Below, piece after piece: positions 1 to 7,599 of a stretch of 64,000 nt of DNA (positions are counted from its first letter, which is position 1; every line of letters starts with the position of its first letter). The notes beneath the pieces were generated by a model. The model was not told where the DNA came from. It did no database searches and was given only the letters and a program-made list of their open reading frames with translations. The stretch covers positions 248,001 through 312,000 of the forward strand of contig JAOPKB010000002.1 in NCBI GenBank assembly GCA_025517485.1. The letters run 5' to 3'. Both the position numbers and the translations under genes were made by a program. Source of the stretch: Natronoglomus mannanivorans. GTDB taxonomy: Archaea; Halobacteriota; Halobacteria; Halobacteriales; Natrialbaceae.

Positions 1-81
1 GCTGTCTAACAGCGATCCTGGGTCAGTGAGGTCGCCGTCTTCCGTGACGACCCAGTACTCGACCTCGAGGCTAGTTTTCAT
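1..81 (-). CDS. N-terminal fragment of a probable GCS2-like (glutamate-cysteine ligase family) protein
   Basis: Only the first 27 codons are in the window; the gene runs off the left edge. It begins MKTSLEVEYWVV. The LEVEYWVV block resembles the G(V/I)EEEYxLVD opening strand of the carboxylate-amine ligase family GCS2, where acidic residues bind metal-ATP. This is a match to one short motif only, so substrate and activity cannot be assigned. The ATG at 79-81 is the first possible start in this frame after a stop-rich upstream stretch. A TATA-like sequence lies about 190 bp upstream (266-277), which would leave a long leader; a nearer promoter was not recognised. Confidence 0.4.
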   Translation of the reverse strand, partial: MKTSLEVEYWVVTEDGDLTDPGSLLDS

Positions 82-265
82 TGGATGACTCCGTGTCCGT
101 TGGACAGAGGTTCGCAACGACGACTGCGGGGTTGTTTCTCTCCTGTCGGGGATGCCGTCGCGCCCTGTCGGATATCCGGATAGACGCGATCCACAAGAAG
201 GGGTTGAGCTTTCGTACGCAAGGCCGCAATTTCGGGGACGGCGTCGTGGTTCTGTCGAACGAGAC

Positions 266-306
266 CATTAAATATATCAGAATATAATGACTGACTAGTT
301 CATTAT
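266..306. promoter_or_regulatory. AT-rich promoter-like patch with an inverted repeat
   Basis: Within the 339-bp gap 82-420 this is the only AT-rich stretch. It holds overlapping TATA-like runs (266-277) and an inverted repeat, ATAATGA at 284-290 and TCATTAT at 300-306, with a 9-bp spacer. On the minus strand it could drive the truncated gene at the left edge; the arms look like a regulator site next to the TATA box. A 14-bp palindrome CTCGAGCGCTCGAG lies at 316-329, but CTCGAG-rich sequence is common throughout this genome. Nothing else is seen in the gap apart from the terminator-like signal at 364-401. Confidence 0.35.
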
Positions 307-363
307 GTTAAGAGTCTCGAGCGCTCGAGTCGACCACGGGTCGTTCTCCCCTGGTCGCGTTTC

Positions 364-401
364 CGAGGCGGCATCACCGCCTCGCTTCGCTCACGAAAAA
401 A
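364..401 (-). terminator. Candidate terminator of the M29 aminopeptidase gene
   Basis: Reading the minus strand, the gene's stop at 421 is followed by a T6 run (complement of 396-401). Then comes a perfect hairpin: CGAGGCGG (364-371), loop CATCA, CCGCCTCG (377-384). Archaeal termination depends mainly on the U-tract, so the T6 run is probably the functional part and the hairpin may protect the 3' end. Confidence 0.45.
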
Positions 402-420
402 CCGCCACCAAAGAACGCTG

Positions 421-1515
421 TTACTCCTCGAAGCCGTCCTCGAACCGGAACGTCCCATCGCGCTGCACCACTTCGCCGTCGACTTCGATCCGCGAGTCCT
501 CGCTCATGTCGACGATCATGTCGACGTGGACCGCCGAGTCGTTGCCCTCGTTGTCCTCGCCGATGGTGTCGTCGTAGGCGCGACCGACCGCCATGTGGAC
601 CGTGTCGCCCATCTTCTCGTCGAAGAGCATGTTGTAGGTGAACTGGTCGATGTCGCGGTTCATCCCGATTCCGAGTTCGCCCAGCCGGCGGGCCCCGTCG
701 TCGGTGTTCAGGACCTCCGTCAGCAGGTCCTCGTTTTTCGCCGCCGAGTGGGAGACGACCTCGCCGCCGTCGAACTCGAGAGAGACGTCCGTGATCTCCC
801 GGCCCTGGTGGTACAGCGGCATGTCGAAGAGGACCTCGCCGTCGACGCTGTCGGCGACGGGGGCGGTGAAGACCTCGCCGCCCGGCAGGTTGTGCTCGCC
901 GTGGTCGTTCAGCGTCGGGTTGCCCTCGACGCTCATCGTCACGTCGGTGGTGTCGCCGCTGACGATCCGAACCTCGTCTGCGGGATCGAGGATCTCGACC
1001 ATGTTCTCCTGTAACTCGTACTGCTCGTCCCAGTCCTTGTTGACGGCGTCCCAGACGAAGTTCTCGTAGCCCTCCGTGCTCATCTCGGCGAGCTGGGCGT
1101 TCGCGGGTGCGGGAAACTGCGTGAGACACCAGCGCGTCGAGAGTCGCTCCTCGAGGATGGGGCTGTGGGCCTGTCGGTGAGCCGAGGAGACCTCCGGCGA
1201 GACGTCGCTCGTCTGGGTCGCGTTGTCGGTCGCCCGAATCGCGATGTAGACGTCCGTGTTCTCGATGAGCGCGAGTTCGTGTTCGGGCGTCTCGAACTCG
1301 CCGTCGGAAGCTCGGAGGTACGCACGTGTGTTTCGCGTGCCGGTGCGCTGGCTCGTGGTCAGCGGGTTCGCGCCGACGTCGCCGATCACTTCGTGGAGGG
1401 CGACGACGAGGTCCTCGGCGACCGGGTGGGCGTCGATGATGACGTTGTCACCCGCCTGCAGGTCGACGGAGTGGTCGGCGATGATCTGTGCGTGTTCGCG
1501 GATACGCGGGTCCAT
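421..1515 (-). CDS. M29-family aminopeptidase
   Basis: This predicted cytosolic metallo-aminopeptidase (364 aa, usual size for the family) removes N-terminal residues from peptides with a two-metal centre. The protein starts MDPRIREHAQ. Metal-ligand motifs of family M29 appear in order in the C-terminal half: LGELGIGMN (Glu), HMAVGRAYDD (His) and VHVDMIVDM (His and Asp). I chose the start at 1515; an in-frame ATG nine codons earlier (1542) would add only a poorly supported extension. It stands alone, divergent from the channel gene at 1838 across a repeat-rich spacer. Its likely 3' end is the T-run/hairpin at 364-401. Family is clear; peptide preference cannot be read. Confidence 0.88.
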   Translation of the reverse strand: MDPRIREHAQIIADHSVDLQAGDNVIIDAHPVAEDLVVALHEVIGDVGANPLTTSQRTGTRNTRAYLRASDGEFETPEHELALIENTDVYIAIRATDNATQTSDVSPEVSSAHRQAHSPILEERLSTRWCLTQFPAPANAQLAEMSTEGYENFVWDAVNKDWDEQYELQENMVEILDPADEVRIVSGDTTDVTMSVEGNPTLNDHGEHNLPGGEVFTAPVADSVDGEVLFDMPLYHQGREITDVSLEFDGGEVVSHSAAKNEDLLTEVLNTDDGARRLGELGIGMNRDIDQFTYNMLFDEKMGDTVHMAVGRAYDDTIGEDNEGNDSAVHVDMIVDMSEDSRIEVDGEVVQRDGTFRFEDGFEE

Positions 1516-1549
1516 AGGCGAATGGAATTGGAGTGGGCGCATACCCCTT

Positions 1550-1700
1550 TTGGAAGCGGAAGCGAAAGTGGGAGCGGGAGCGAGGGCGAAAGTGGAGACG
1601 AAAGCGAACGCGAACGCGGAGACCGAACGTGACGGCGGACACGAACGCGGAGACCGAACGTGACGGCGGACACGAACACGGAGACGGAAACGGAAACGAA
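1550..1700. repeat. Purine-rich low-complexity tract with a 31-bp tandem duplication
   Basis: This occupies most of the 322-bp gap between the divergent genes starting at 1515 (minus) and 1838 (plus). From about 1550 the plus strand is a run of short GAAGCG/GAGCG/GAACG units. Within it, 1621-1651 and 1652-1682 are two adjacent 31-bp copies differing at one base, and a partial third follows. It looks like replication slippage. Long open frames across it are composition artefacts. The rest of the gap (1700-1837) shows nothing recognisable. Confidence 0.6.
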
Positions 1701-1837
1701 CGCAAAGACCCCCTCGAGACCGTCACAGAGCACACCGACCCCCGAAATCGGGTGAGAGAGCGCCACTCGAGGCCCGTATCGACGACCCGGCTCTCGCCAC
1801 GTCCGTGCTTTTTCGCGTCGTGGCTGAACGGGCAGCC

Positions 1838-2860
1838 ATGCGATGTCCCTCCAGCGGGCTCGAACTCGAGCCCGGAATCGCTCCCGAGGCCGTCCTGGCG
1901 GCACTCCCACCGTCGGCGCCGATGCTCGTCGAGCGCGTCCTCGGGCTCGTCGACCTCTCGTGGGTGCTCGCGATCGCGCTGGTCGTCGTCACCTGGGTCG
2001 GTTCGAAACGCATCGCCGACCGACTCCGACCACGGCTCGAGCGCCGGCTCCTCCGGCCGAGCGTCACGAACGCCGTCCTGTTGCTCGCTCGGGTCGTCGT
2101 CGTGGGGGTCGCGCTCACGCCGATCGCCACCCTGATCGGATTCCGGCCGCGGAACATCCTGCTCTCGGTGACGGTACTCTCGGTCGTCGCCGGGGCGATC
2201 CTCGCGCCCGTCGGCCGCAGTTACGTCGCCGGCTTCTTCGTCCTGCTCAACCGCCCCTACGAGGTCGGCGATCTGATCGAACTCGCCGATCCGGGCGGCG
2301 AGGGAGACGAACGCGGCTACGTCGACGAGGTCACCCTGCGCTACACCAAGATCGTCACCCTCGAGAACTCCTCGCTGGTAGTCCCCAACGAGACGATGCG
2401 CGAACGCGACGTCCGCAACGTCTCGGGGGAGGACGAACGCAGCCGGCTCTCCGTCGAACTGCTGGTAACCTACGAGAGCGACCTCGAGGCCGCGCGTCGG
2501 CTCCTCACACAGGCCGCCCGACGGGTCGACGGCGTCATCGGCGGCGGTCCGGATATCCGCGTCGGAACCGAGCGCTATCCCGCCGGTCCGCGGGCGCTGA
2601 TCGACGAGTTCGGCGATCACGGCATTCGGCTGGATCTGCGGTTCTGGGCCGAAGAGCCCTACCTCGAGGCGGCCGTCCGTTCAGCCGTGCAGGCGAACGT
2701 CTGGGACGGGCTCGAGGGAGCGAACGTCGAGATCGCATATCCACACACCCACCACGTGTTCGACGAGACCAGTGGGCACGTCCCGGTCGCACTCGAGGGC
2801 GACGGATCGGACGAGTCGGCGACCGACCGATCGCTGGACGTCCCCGGCCGGATGGATTGA
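1838..2860 (+). CDS. Small-conductance mechanosensitive channel (MscS family)
   Basis: This 340-residue membrane protein is predicted to open under membrane tension and release solutes on osmotic downshift. It has three hydrophobic helices at about residues 43-59, 78-102 and 107-125, the three-helix layout of minimal MscS proteins. The last helix leads into the MscS beta domain (NRPYEVGDLIEL, then GYVDEVTLRYTKIVT and LVVPNETM). A long hydrophilic C-terminal cytoplasmic part follows. I chose ATG 1838 (MRCPSSG), which leaves a short hydrophilic N-terminus before helix one; a start at 1805 in the same frame is possible. It is a single gene, convergent with the SHMT gene 26 bp downstream. Confidence 0.88.
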   Translation: MRCPSSGLELEPGIAPEAVLAALPPSAPMLVERVLGLVDLSWVLAIALVVVTWVGSKRIADRLRPRLERRLLRPSVTNAVLLLARVVVVGVALTPIATLIGFRPRNILLSVTVLSVVAGAILAPVGRSYVAGFFVLLNRPYEVGDLIELADPGGEGDERGYVDEVTLRYTKIVTLENSSLVVPNETMRERDVRNVSGEDERSRLSVELLVTYESDLEAARRLLTQAARRVDGVIGGGPDIRVGTERYPAGPRALIDEFGDHGIRLDLRFWAEEPYLEAAVRSAVQANVWDGLEGANVEIAYPHTHHVFDETSGHVPVALEGDGSDESATDRSLDVPGRMD

Positions 2861-2886
2861 GAGTCGACGGCCGGACAGCGTCGGCG

Positions 2887-4140
2887 CTACCGAGACGCCT
2901 CGTACAGCGGATGCGCGGCACACAACTCGTCTACGCGCGTCGTCACCGCCCGCCGAACCGCGTCGTCCGCAGGATTCTCGAGGACGCGCGCGATGCACTC
3001 CGCGACGGTGTCCATCGCCCTCTCGTCGAACCCGCGGGTCGTCAGCGCGGGGACGCCGGCCCGGATCCCTGAGGGATCCTTCGGCGGCCGTGGGTCGCCG
3101 GGGACGGCGTTGGCGTTGAGCACGATTCCACACGCCTCGAGCGCTCTCTCGGCCTCTTTCCCGAGGATGTCGTGGGTCCCTCGCAGGTCGACCAACACGA
3201 GGTGGGTGTCCGTTCCGCCGGTCGAGAGCCGACACCCTCGATCGGTCAGTCCGTCCGCGAGCGCGCGTGCGTTCGCGACCACCTGCTCGGCGTAGGCCTC
3301 GAACGCGGGCTCGAGGGCTTCCCCGAAGCCGACGGCCTTGCCGGCGACGTTGTGCATCGCGGGACCGCCCTGAACGCCGGGCATGACGGCTCGGTCGACC
3401 GCGTCCGCGAGGTCCGCCCCGCACAGCACGATGCCGCCGCGACCGGCGCGAACGGTCTTGTGCGTGCTGCCGGTGACGAGGTCCGCGACGCCGACGGGCG
3501 AGGGGTGGACGCCCGCCGCGACCAATCCCGTGATGTGGGCGATGTCGGCCATGTGGAACGCACCGACGTCCTCGGCGATCGACTGGATCCGCTCCCAGTC
3601 GACCGTCCGGGGGTAGGCCGAAAAGCCCGAGACGATCAGGTCGGGCTCGGCGTCCTCGGCTCGCTCGCGGAGCGCGTCGTACTCGAGCAGACCGGTCTCG
3701 GGATCGAGCCCGTAGCGCTCGACGTCGTAGACCTGACCGGCCAGGTTCGCACGGTGGCCGTGACTGAGGTGCCCGGCGTTGCGCAGGTCCGCCGAGAGGA
3801 TCGTGTCCCCGGGCTCGAGCACCGCGAGCATGGCGGCCGCGTTCGCCTGACTGCCGCTGTGGGGCTGGACGTTGGCGTGTTCGGCGTCGAACAGCTCCTT
3901 CGCTCGAGCGATAGCGAGGCGTTCGATCTCGTCGGCGTGCTCGCAGCCGCCGTAGTACCGATCGCCCGGCACGCCCTCGGCGTACTTGTTCGTGAAGACG
4001 CTCCCCTGGGCCTCGAGCACGCTCTCGCTGACGTGGTTCTCGCTGGCGATCAACTGGAGACTCGAGCGTTGTCGGTCGACTTCTGCGGCGAGCGCCTCGG
4101 CCACTGCGGGATCAGACTCGCGCACGTGGTCGTCGTGCAT
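2887..4140 (-). CDS. glyA: Serine hydroxymethyltransferase, divergent paralogue
   Basis: This PLP enzyme interconverts serine and glycine with a one-carbon carrier in the cytosol. The protein has 417 residues, the normal length. It keeps LIASENHVS, the tyrosine-rich KYAEGVPGDRYYGG segment, DIAHITGLVAAGVHPSP and the PLP-lysine region VTGSTHKTVRAGRGG. It differs from typical family members where DLTHGGHLSHG is expected: here it reads DLRNAGHLSHG. This suggests a second, divergent SHMT, perhaps with altered substrate or folate use. That is an inference, since the rest of the genome is not visible. ATG 4140 is preferred because the open frame upstream runs through hairpin-rich DNA. Confidence 0.85.
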   Translation of the reverse strand: MHDDHVRESDPAVAEALAAEVDRQRSSLQLIASENHVSESVLEAQGSVFTNKYAEGVPGDRYYGGCEHADEIERLAIARAKELFDAEHANVQPHSGSQANAAAMLAVLEPGDTILSADLRNAGHLSHGHRANLAGQVYDVERYGLDPETGLLEYDALRERAEDAEPDLIVSGFSAYPRTVDWERIQSIAEDVGAFHMADIAHITGLVAAGVHPSPVGVADLVTGSTHKTVRAGRGGIVLCGADLADAVDRAVMPGVQGGPAMHNVAGKAVGFGEALEPAFEAYAEQVVANARALADGLTDRGCRLSTGGTDTHLVLVDLRGTHDILGKEAERALEACGIVLNANAVPGDPRPPKDPSGIRAGVPALTTRGFDERAMDTVAECIARVLENPADDAVRRAVTTRVDELCAAHPLYEASR

Positions 4141-4193
4141 ATCTACACTCGAACGGAAGGGGCGAATTAGTAAATAATCTATCACGATACTGG

Positions 4194-4262
4194 CGGAACG
4201 GTCGCGATAGTCACGCAAATCCGTGACGGTCACAGTCCCCGGGTGGCCCGGAACGGTGACAG
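4194..4262 (-). promoter_or_regulatory. Hairpin-rich upstream region of the SHMT gene
   Basis: On the minus strand, 50-120 nt before the SHMT start, there is a perfect hairpin GTCACG-GATTTG-CGTGAC (4210-4227). A GC-rich CCGGG/CCCGG pair (about 4238-4252) and two direct GGAACGGT copies (near 4195 and 4251) sit beside it. It could be a structured leader or paired operator sites. No known riboswitch core was recognised. Confidence 0.3.
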
Positions 4263-4362
4263 TGCCGGTAGGCTGCCACGACAACCTTAGACCGGCCGAT
4301 TCAATGTGTGCGTTTGTCTTCGTTTTCCTAACCACTATGTATTGACAAATCGAGTGGCCAGT

Positions 4363-4847
4363 ATGAAACGGCGAGCAGTTCTGGCCGGCGGTATCGTCGC
4401 ACTCGCCGGCTGTCAGGCCCCGACCACGGACGACGGTAGCGGGGCGGGCCTCGAGTCGGATCCGGATCCGAAAGCGGAGTGTCCGGACCGCGAACTCACG
4501 CTGGACGTGTTCCTGCGAGACGACGACCCACCGTTGTACGAGTACGAACAGGTGCGGATTCGGAACACGGGAGCCGAATCGGTCGACGTCACCGGGTACA
4601 CCGTCGAGTACGACACCGGCTACGAGTACACGTTCTCGGAGCTGGAACTCGAGTCCGGCGCGAGCTTGGTCGTTCTCAGCGGTGACGTCGAAAACACGGT
4701 CTTGCAGAGCTTTCCCCGATCTACGTCCGCTCGGCCGCGTTCGAGGACGACGTCGACGTCACCGTGCTGGAGGGGTCCGGTTCGGTCACGGTGCGAAACC
4801 GTGACGGCTGTGTGGTCGCCGACGGCGCGTACGAAGAACGTGAGTAG
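4363..4847 (+). pseudogene. Lamin-tail-domain-like lipoprotein with a frameshift in a C-tract
   Basis: The gene encodes an exported lipoprotein: MKRRAVLAGG, a hydrophobic core, then the lipobox LAGC at residues 15-18. A small beta-rich domain follows, resembling a lamin-tail domain (YEQVRIRNTGAESVDVTGY). The reading frame breaks at the CCCC run at 4714-4717. Adding one C joins it to a frame that continues sensibly (PIYVRSAAFEDDVDVTVLEG ... VRNRDGCVVADGAY) and stops at 4845-4847, for a repaired length of about 161 residues. Without repair, the frame reads into arginine/serine-rich shadow sequence. Either the gene is freshly broken or there is a homopolymer sequencing error. It sits upstream of the HFX_2341-type regulator. 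Confidence 0.65.
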
Positions 4848-4943
4848 TGACCGACGACATCGAAGACCCGCTGCAGGCGGACGGAGACGTCGATCCTTGC
4901 AGCTATCCAATTCTTTTCCTCCTCCGTCCGACGTGTCACTCGT

Positions 4944-5684
4944 ATGGAACGCATGGCCGTCCCCGACCGAGTCCACGTCATGCCCGTCGGCTACGAGAAC
5001 GACCGACTCGTCCTCCCGGCGATCGAACTCGGGGCCGATCGAGTCGTCCTCCTCGAGCCCGACGCGGGCGACGCAGGCGAGTACGCCGAGACAGTCCGTG
5101 ATCGTCTGACGGAGGCCGGAATCACCCACGAGACGGTCTCCTGTGACGTCTTCGACCTCTACGAGTCGATCGGAACGATCGCCGAACTCGTCACGGCCTT
5201 CGACGAGGCCGACGAGGAGGTGTTCGTCAACGTCGCCTCGGGAAGCAAGGTGACCGCGATCGCGGGCGCCATCGCCTGCATGGCAACGGACGCGACGGCC
5301 TACTACGTCCGCGCCGAACGCTACGGCGAGGACGCCGACTCCGTCAGCGAGGGCGTCGAGGCCATTTACGAACTGCCGGCGTATCCCATCGAACGCCCGA
5401 CACGCGAGCACGTCGCCGTCCTCGCACACGTCGCCGAGCACGAACCCGTCACCAAGAAGCGCCTCATCGCGTTCGCCGAGGACGAGACCTTGCCGTTCAT
5501 CGCCGACTACGAGGGGGCAGGCGAGAAGGGCAAGTACCGCCTGCTCGAGCGCCACGTCGTCGATCCGCTCTCCGAACGCGGATACGTCGCGGTCGAGGAC
5601 GTCGGCCGGACGAAACGCCTGTCGGTGACCGACAGCGGTCGGAATACGCTTCGAGCGTTCTCGTACGTGCTGGACGGCGACTGA
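4944..5684 (+). CDS. HFX_2341-type (DUF6293-like) regulator: CARF-like domain plus winged helix
   Basis: This 246-residue cytosolic protein has two parts. Residues 1 to about 140 form a Rossmann-like fold with PVGYENDRLVLPA at strand 1, then FVNVASGSKVTAIAGAIACM, the Gly/Ser-rich ligand motif seen in CARF-like regulators. Residues 150-245 form a winged helix (VAVLAHVAEHEPVTKKRL ... GRTKRLSVTDSGRNTL). CARF-type domains usually bind nucleotides, often cyclic oligoadenylate in CRISPR loci, and change the activity of the attached domain. No CRISPR genes are in this window. An alternative start, MAVPDRVH, lies three codons in (4953). Ligand and targets are unknown. Confidence 0.75.
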   Translation: MERMAVPDRVHVMPVGYENDRLVLPAIELGADRVVLLEPDAGDAGEYAETVRDRLTEAGITHETVSCDVFDLYESIGTIAELVTAFDEADEEVFVNVASGSKVTAIAGAIACMATDATAYYVRAERYGEDADSVSEGVEAIYELPAYPIERPTREHVAVLAHVAEHEPVTKKRLIAFAEDETLPFIADYEGAGEKGKYRLLERHVVDPLSERGYVAVEDVGRTKRLSVTDSGRNTLRAFSYVLDGD

Positions 5685-5691
5685 CCCGATC

Positions 5692-6729
5692 TCACCCCTC
5701 CTCGAGATCGGATTCGGTCGTTCGATCGGGATCGAGAGCAGCGCCGCCACACTCCGAAACCCGTCGCGGCCGATCCGGATGGGCCGCGTGCGCGAGGAGT
5801 TCGACGTCGGTCTCGAGAGGATACTCGAGGATGGTCGCCGGGTCGGTGAGAACCCACCCGAGAACGATTTCGGAGGCCCGTGCGACGGGATTCCAGGTGT
5901 CGTAGTAGGCGTCGTACACCCGCTGCATCTCCTCGGCTTCCATGTACCCGACGAGCGAGTAGCCGTCGGCGCGTCGCTCGAGGAAGACCGACTCGGTGTA
6001 CATGGTTTCGGCGTCGAGCATCTCCGCGCTCCACGTTTCGATCGGGCCGAGGGTCAGGTCGCCGGCGATCACCCGCCGAGAGAGCCCCGCGAACCGGTCG
6101 GCGAGTCGTTCCGGGAGGCCGGACTCGAGGGTCATTCGAACCAGATCGACGTCGACCGTCCGGTCGGCTGCCGGATCGGACGCCTCGAGCGGCGTTTCCT
6201 CGGTGGCGACTCGCCGCGGCCGTTCCGGATTCACGGCGTGAACGAGCAGTTCTCGGTCGACCCCAGCAGGGGAGCCAACCGCCTCGCAGGTCACTGGAAA
6301 CGCGTCCCTGACCGTCGATTCCGGGTCGTCCCACTCCTCGAGAGTCGAGCGCGGAATCTCGACGTACCAGACGAGTTCGGGTTCGGGTTCGAGTTTGCCT
6401 TCCCCCTCGGTTTCGGGACCCTCACGTCCCCGATCGAGGAACAGAGACGCCGTGGTCGCGCCGTCGATTCCGAGTACCCACCCGGCGCCGTCGGCAGTGC
6501 GCTGTGCGTGTGAGACGCTCTCACTGACCGTCTCGAGGTCGTCGGGATCGAGTCGTCGACTGACGAGAAACGCGGCGACGTGGCGTTCCGTAATCGGGCC
6601 GTCCGTCGGTTCGCTGCCTGTCGTCTCGGACCGGGACCGATACCAAGTGTACACGATCCCAGCGACAGCAGTTCCGACTCCGAGAGCGAAACCGAGACGT
6701 CGCTTGCGTCGAGAAAGCCGTTTCTCCAT
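5692..6729 (-). CDS. Membrane-anchored protein with two DUF6176-like modules
   Basis: This is a 345-residue haloarchaeal protein. It has a basic N-terminus (MEKRLSRRKRR), one hydrophobic segment at about residues 13-30, then a soluble domain. The soluble part is an internal duplication. Each half has a strand of the type ELVWYVEIPRSTLEEW or YSLVGYMEAEEMQRVY, and each ends with nearly the same motif, LLVHAVNPERPRRV and LLAHAAHPDRPRRV. The second half resembles DUF6176 (ESVFLER...LVGYMEAEE), a small dimeric beta-barrel-like family without known function; two copies in one chain would mimic the dimer. It is divergent from the HTH regulator at 6811 across 81 bp, and convergent with the gene ending at 5684. 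Confidence 0.6.
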   Translation of the reverse strand: MEKRLSRRKRRLGFALGVGTAVAGIVYTWYRSRSETTGSEPTDGPITERHVAAFLVSRRLDPDDLETVSESVSHAQRTADGAGWVLGIDGATTASLFLDRGREGPETEGEGKLEPEPELVWYVEIPRSTLEEWDDPESTVRDAFPVTCEAVGSPAGVDRELLVHAVNPERPRRVATEETPLEASDPAADRTVDVDLVRMTLESGLPERLADRFAGLSRRVIAGDLTLGPIETWSAEMLDAETMYTESVFLERRADGYSLVGYMEAEEMQRVYDAYYDTWNPVARASEIVLGWVLTDPATILEYPLETDVELLAHAAHPDRPRRVSECGGAALDPDRTTESDLEEG

Positions 6730-6780
6730 ACTCGAGCGAGGGCGCCAGAGACCCTCGGGTTGTTCCCGAAGTGTATCGCC

Positions 6781-6790
6781 TTTTTATATA
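6781..6790 (+). promoter_or_regulatory. TATA box of the Bat-type regulator gene
   Basis: TTTTTATATA is centred about 25 nt before the ATG at 6811, the spacing of a leaderless haloarchaeal transcript, and supports that start. The sequence is nearly symmetric and may also influence the divergent gene starting at 6729. Confidence 0.5.
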
Positions 6791-6810
6791 ATCGGACGGT
6801 ACGTCGAGCC

Positions 6811-7455
6811 ATGAAGTCGATGCGCGTCGCGCTCACACACGACGAGGAGGCGCTGTCGCCGATACACGAGGGAATCTGTCGGTCACCCGACCTCGAGCGG
6901 GAGATTATTCTCGGCGGACAGGCGGTCGACGGCGTCGAGACGATTACGTCGTTCGTCGACGGCGACGCCGACGCGTACGAGCCGCTGATCGCCGGACGGG
7001 AGTCGGTCCTCGAGTACGATATCACTCGAACCGACGACGGGTTCTTCCTCTATCTCCGACAGGAACTCGGTCCGGAGGGGCTGTCGTTGTTGAACGCGCT
7101 CGCACAGGAGACCGTGGTCGTCGTCCCGCCGATCGAGGTCCGGTCGGATCGGACGATTCGAATGACTATCGTCGGCCACCCGGCGGCGCTCTCGAGCGTC
7201 TTCGAGGACCTCTCGGAGGGCGTGACGCTCGACGTCCGATGGGTGAGCGACGACGTGACCACCGAACCGTCGGTGTCCGATCGGCAGCGAACGGCGCTGC
7301 AGGCCGCCTGGGACGTCGGGTTCTACGAGGTGCCGCGGAGAAACGGCATCGAAGCGGTCGCAGACGAACTCGACTGTGCGGTGTCGACGGCGTCCGAACT
7401 CCTCCGGCGGGGCGAAGCCACCGTAATCGGTCGGATCCTGGATCGGGGCCCGTGA
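6811..7455 (+). CDS. Bat-type HTH transcriptional regulator
   Basis: This is a 214-residue DNA-binding protein. The C-terminal part, from about residue 155 (SVSDRQRTALQAAWDVGFYE through VADELDCAVSTASELLRRGE), is the helix-turn-helix typical of haloarchaeal Bat-like regulators (HTH_10). The N-terminal 150 residues form an alpha/beta sensor-like region without a cofactor motif I can name. Start ATG 6811 is favoured by the TATA box; an ATG three codons later is possible. It is divergent from the DUF6176-like gene, which is therefore a candidate target. Ligand unknown. Confidence 0.75.
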   Translation: MKSMRVALTHDEEALSPIHEGICRSPDLEREIILGGQAVDGVETITSFVDGDADAYEPLIAGRESVLEYDITRTDDGFFLYLRQELGPEGLSLLNALAQETVVVVPPIEVRSDRTIRMTIVGHPAALSSVFEDLSEGVTLDVRWVSDDVTTEPSVSDRQRTALQAAWDVGFYEVPRRNGIEAVADELDCAVSTASELLRRGEATVIGRILDRGP

Positions 7456-7599
7456 GCCGCTCTCGTGACGGATCGGTCCGGAACCGGCCGTCTCCCGCTC
7501 TCGCAGGCACCTCGAGTTCGCGTCGACTCGGTTTCGAGGGACGGGTACGAGCGGTCGAACTCGAGTTCGAGTCTCCGAGAGAGCGAACCGGACTCTGGC

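Noticed and set aside
71..268. 65-codon minus-strand ORF overlapping the left-edge gene start
   Set aside because: Its ATG lies against the TATA-like run, so it would not be on the transcript, and its composition is Arg/Pro-rich like shadow frames.
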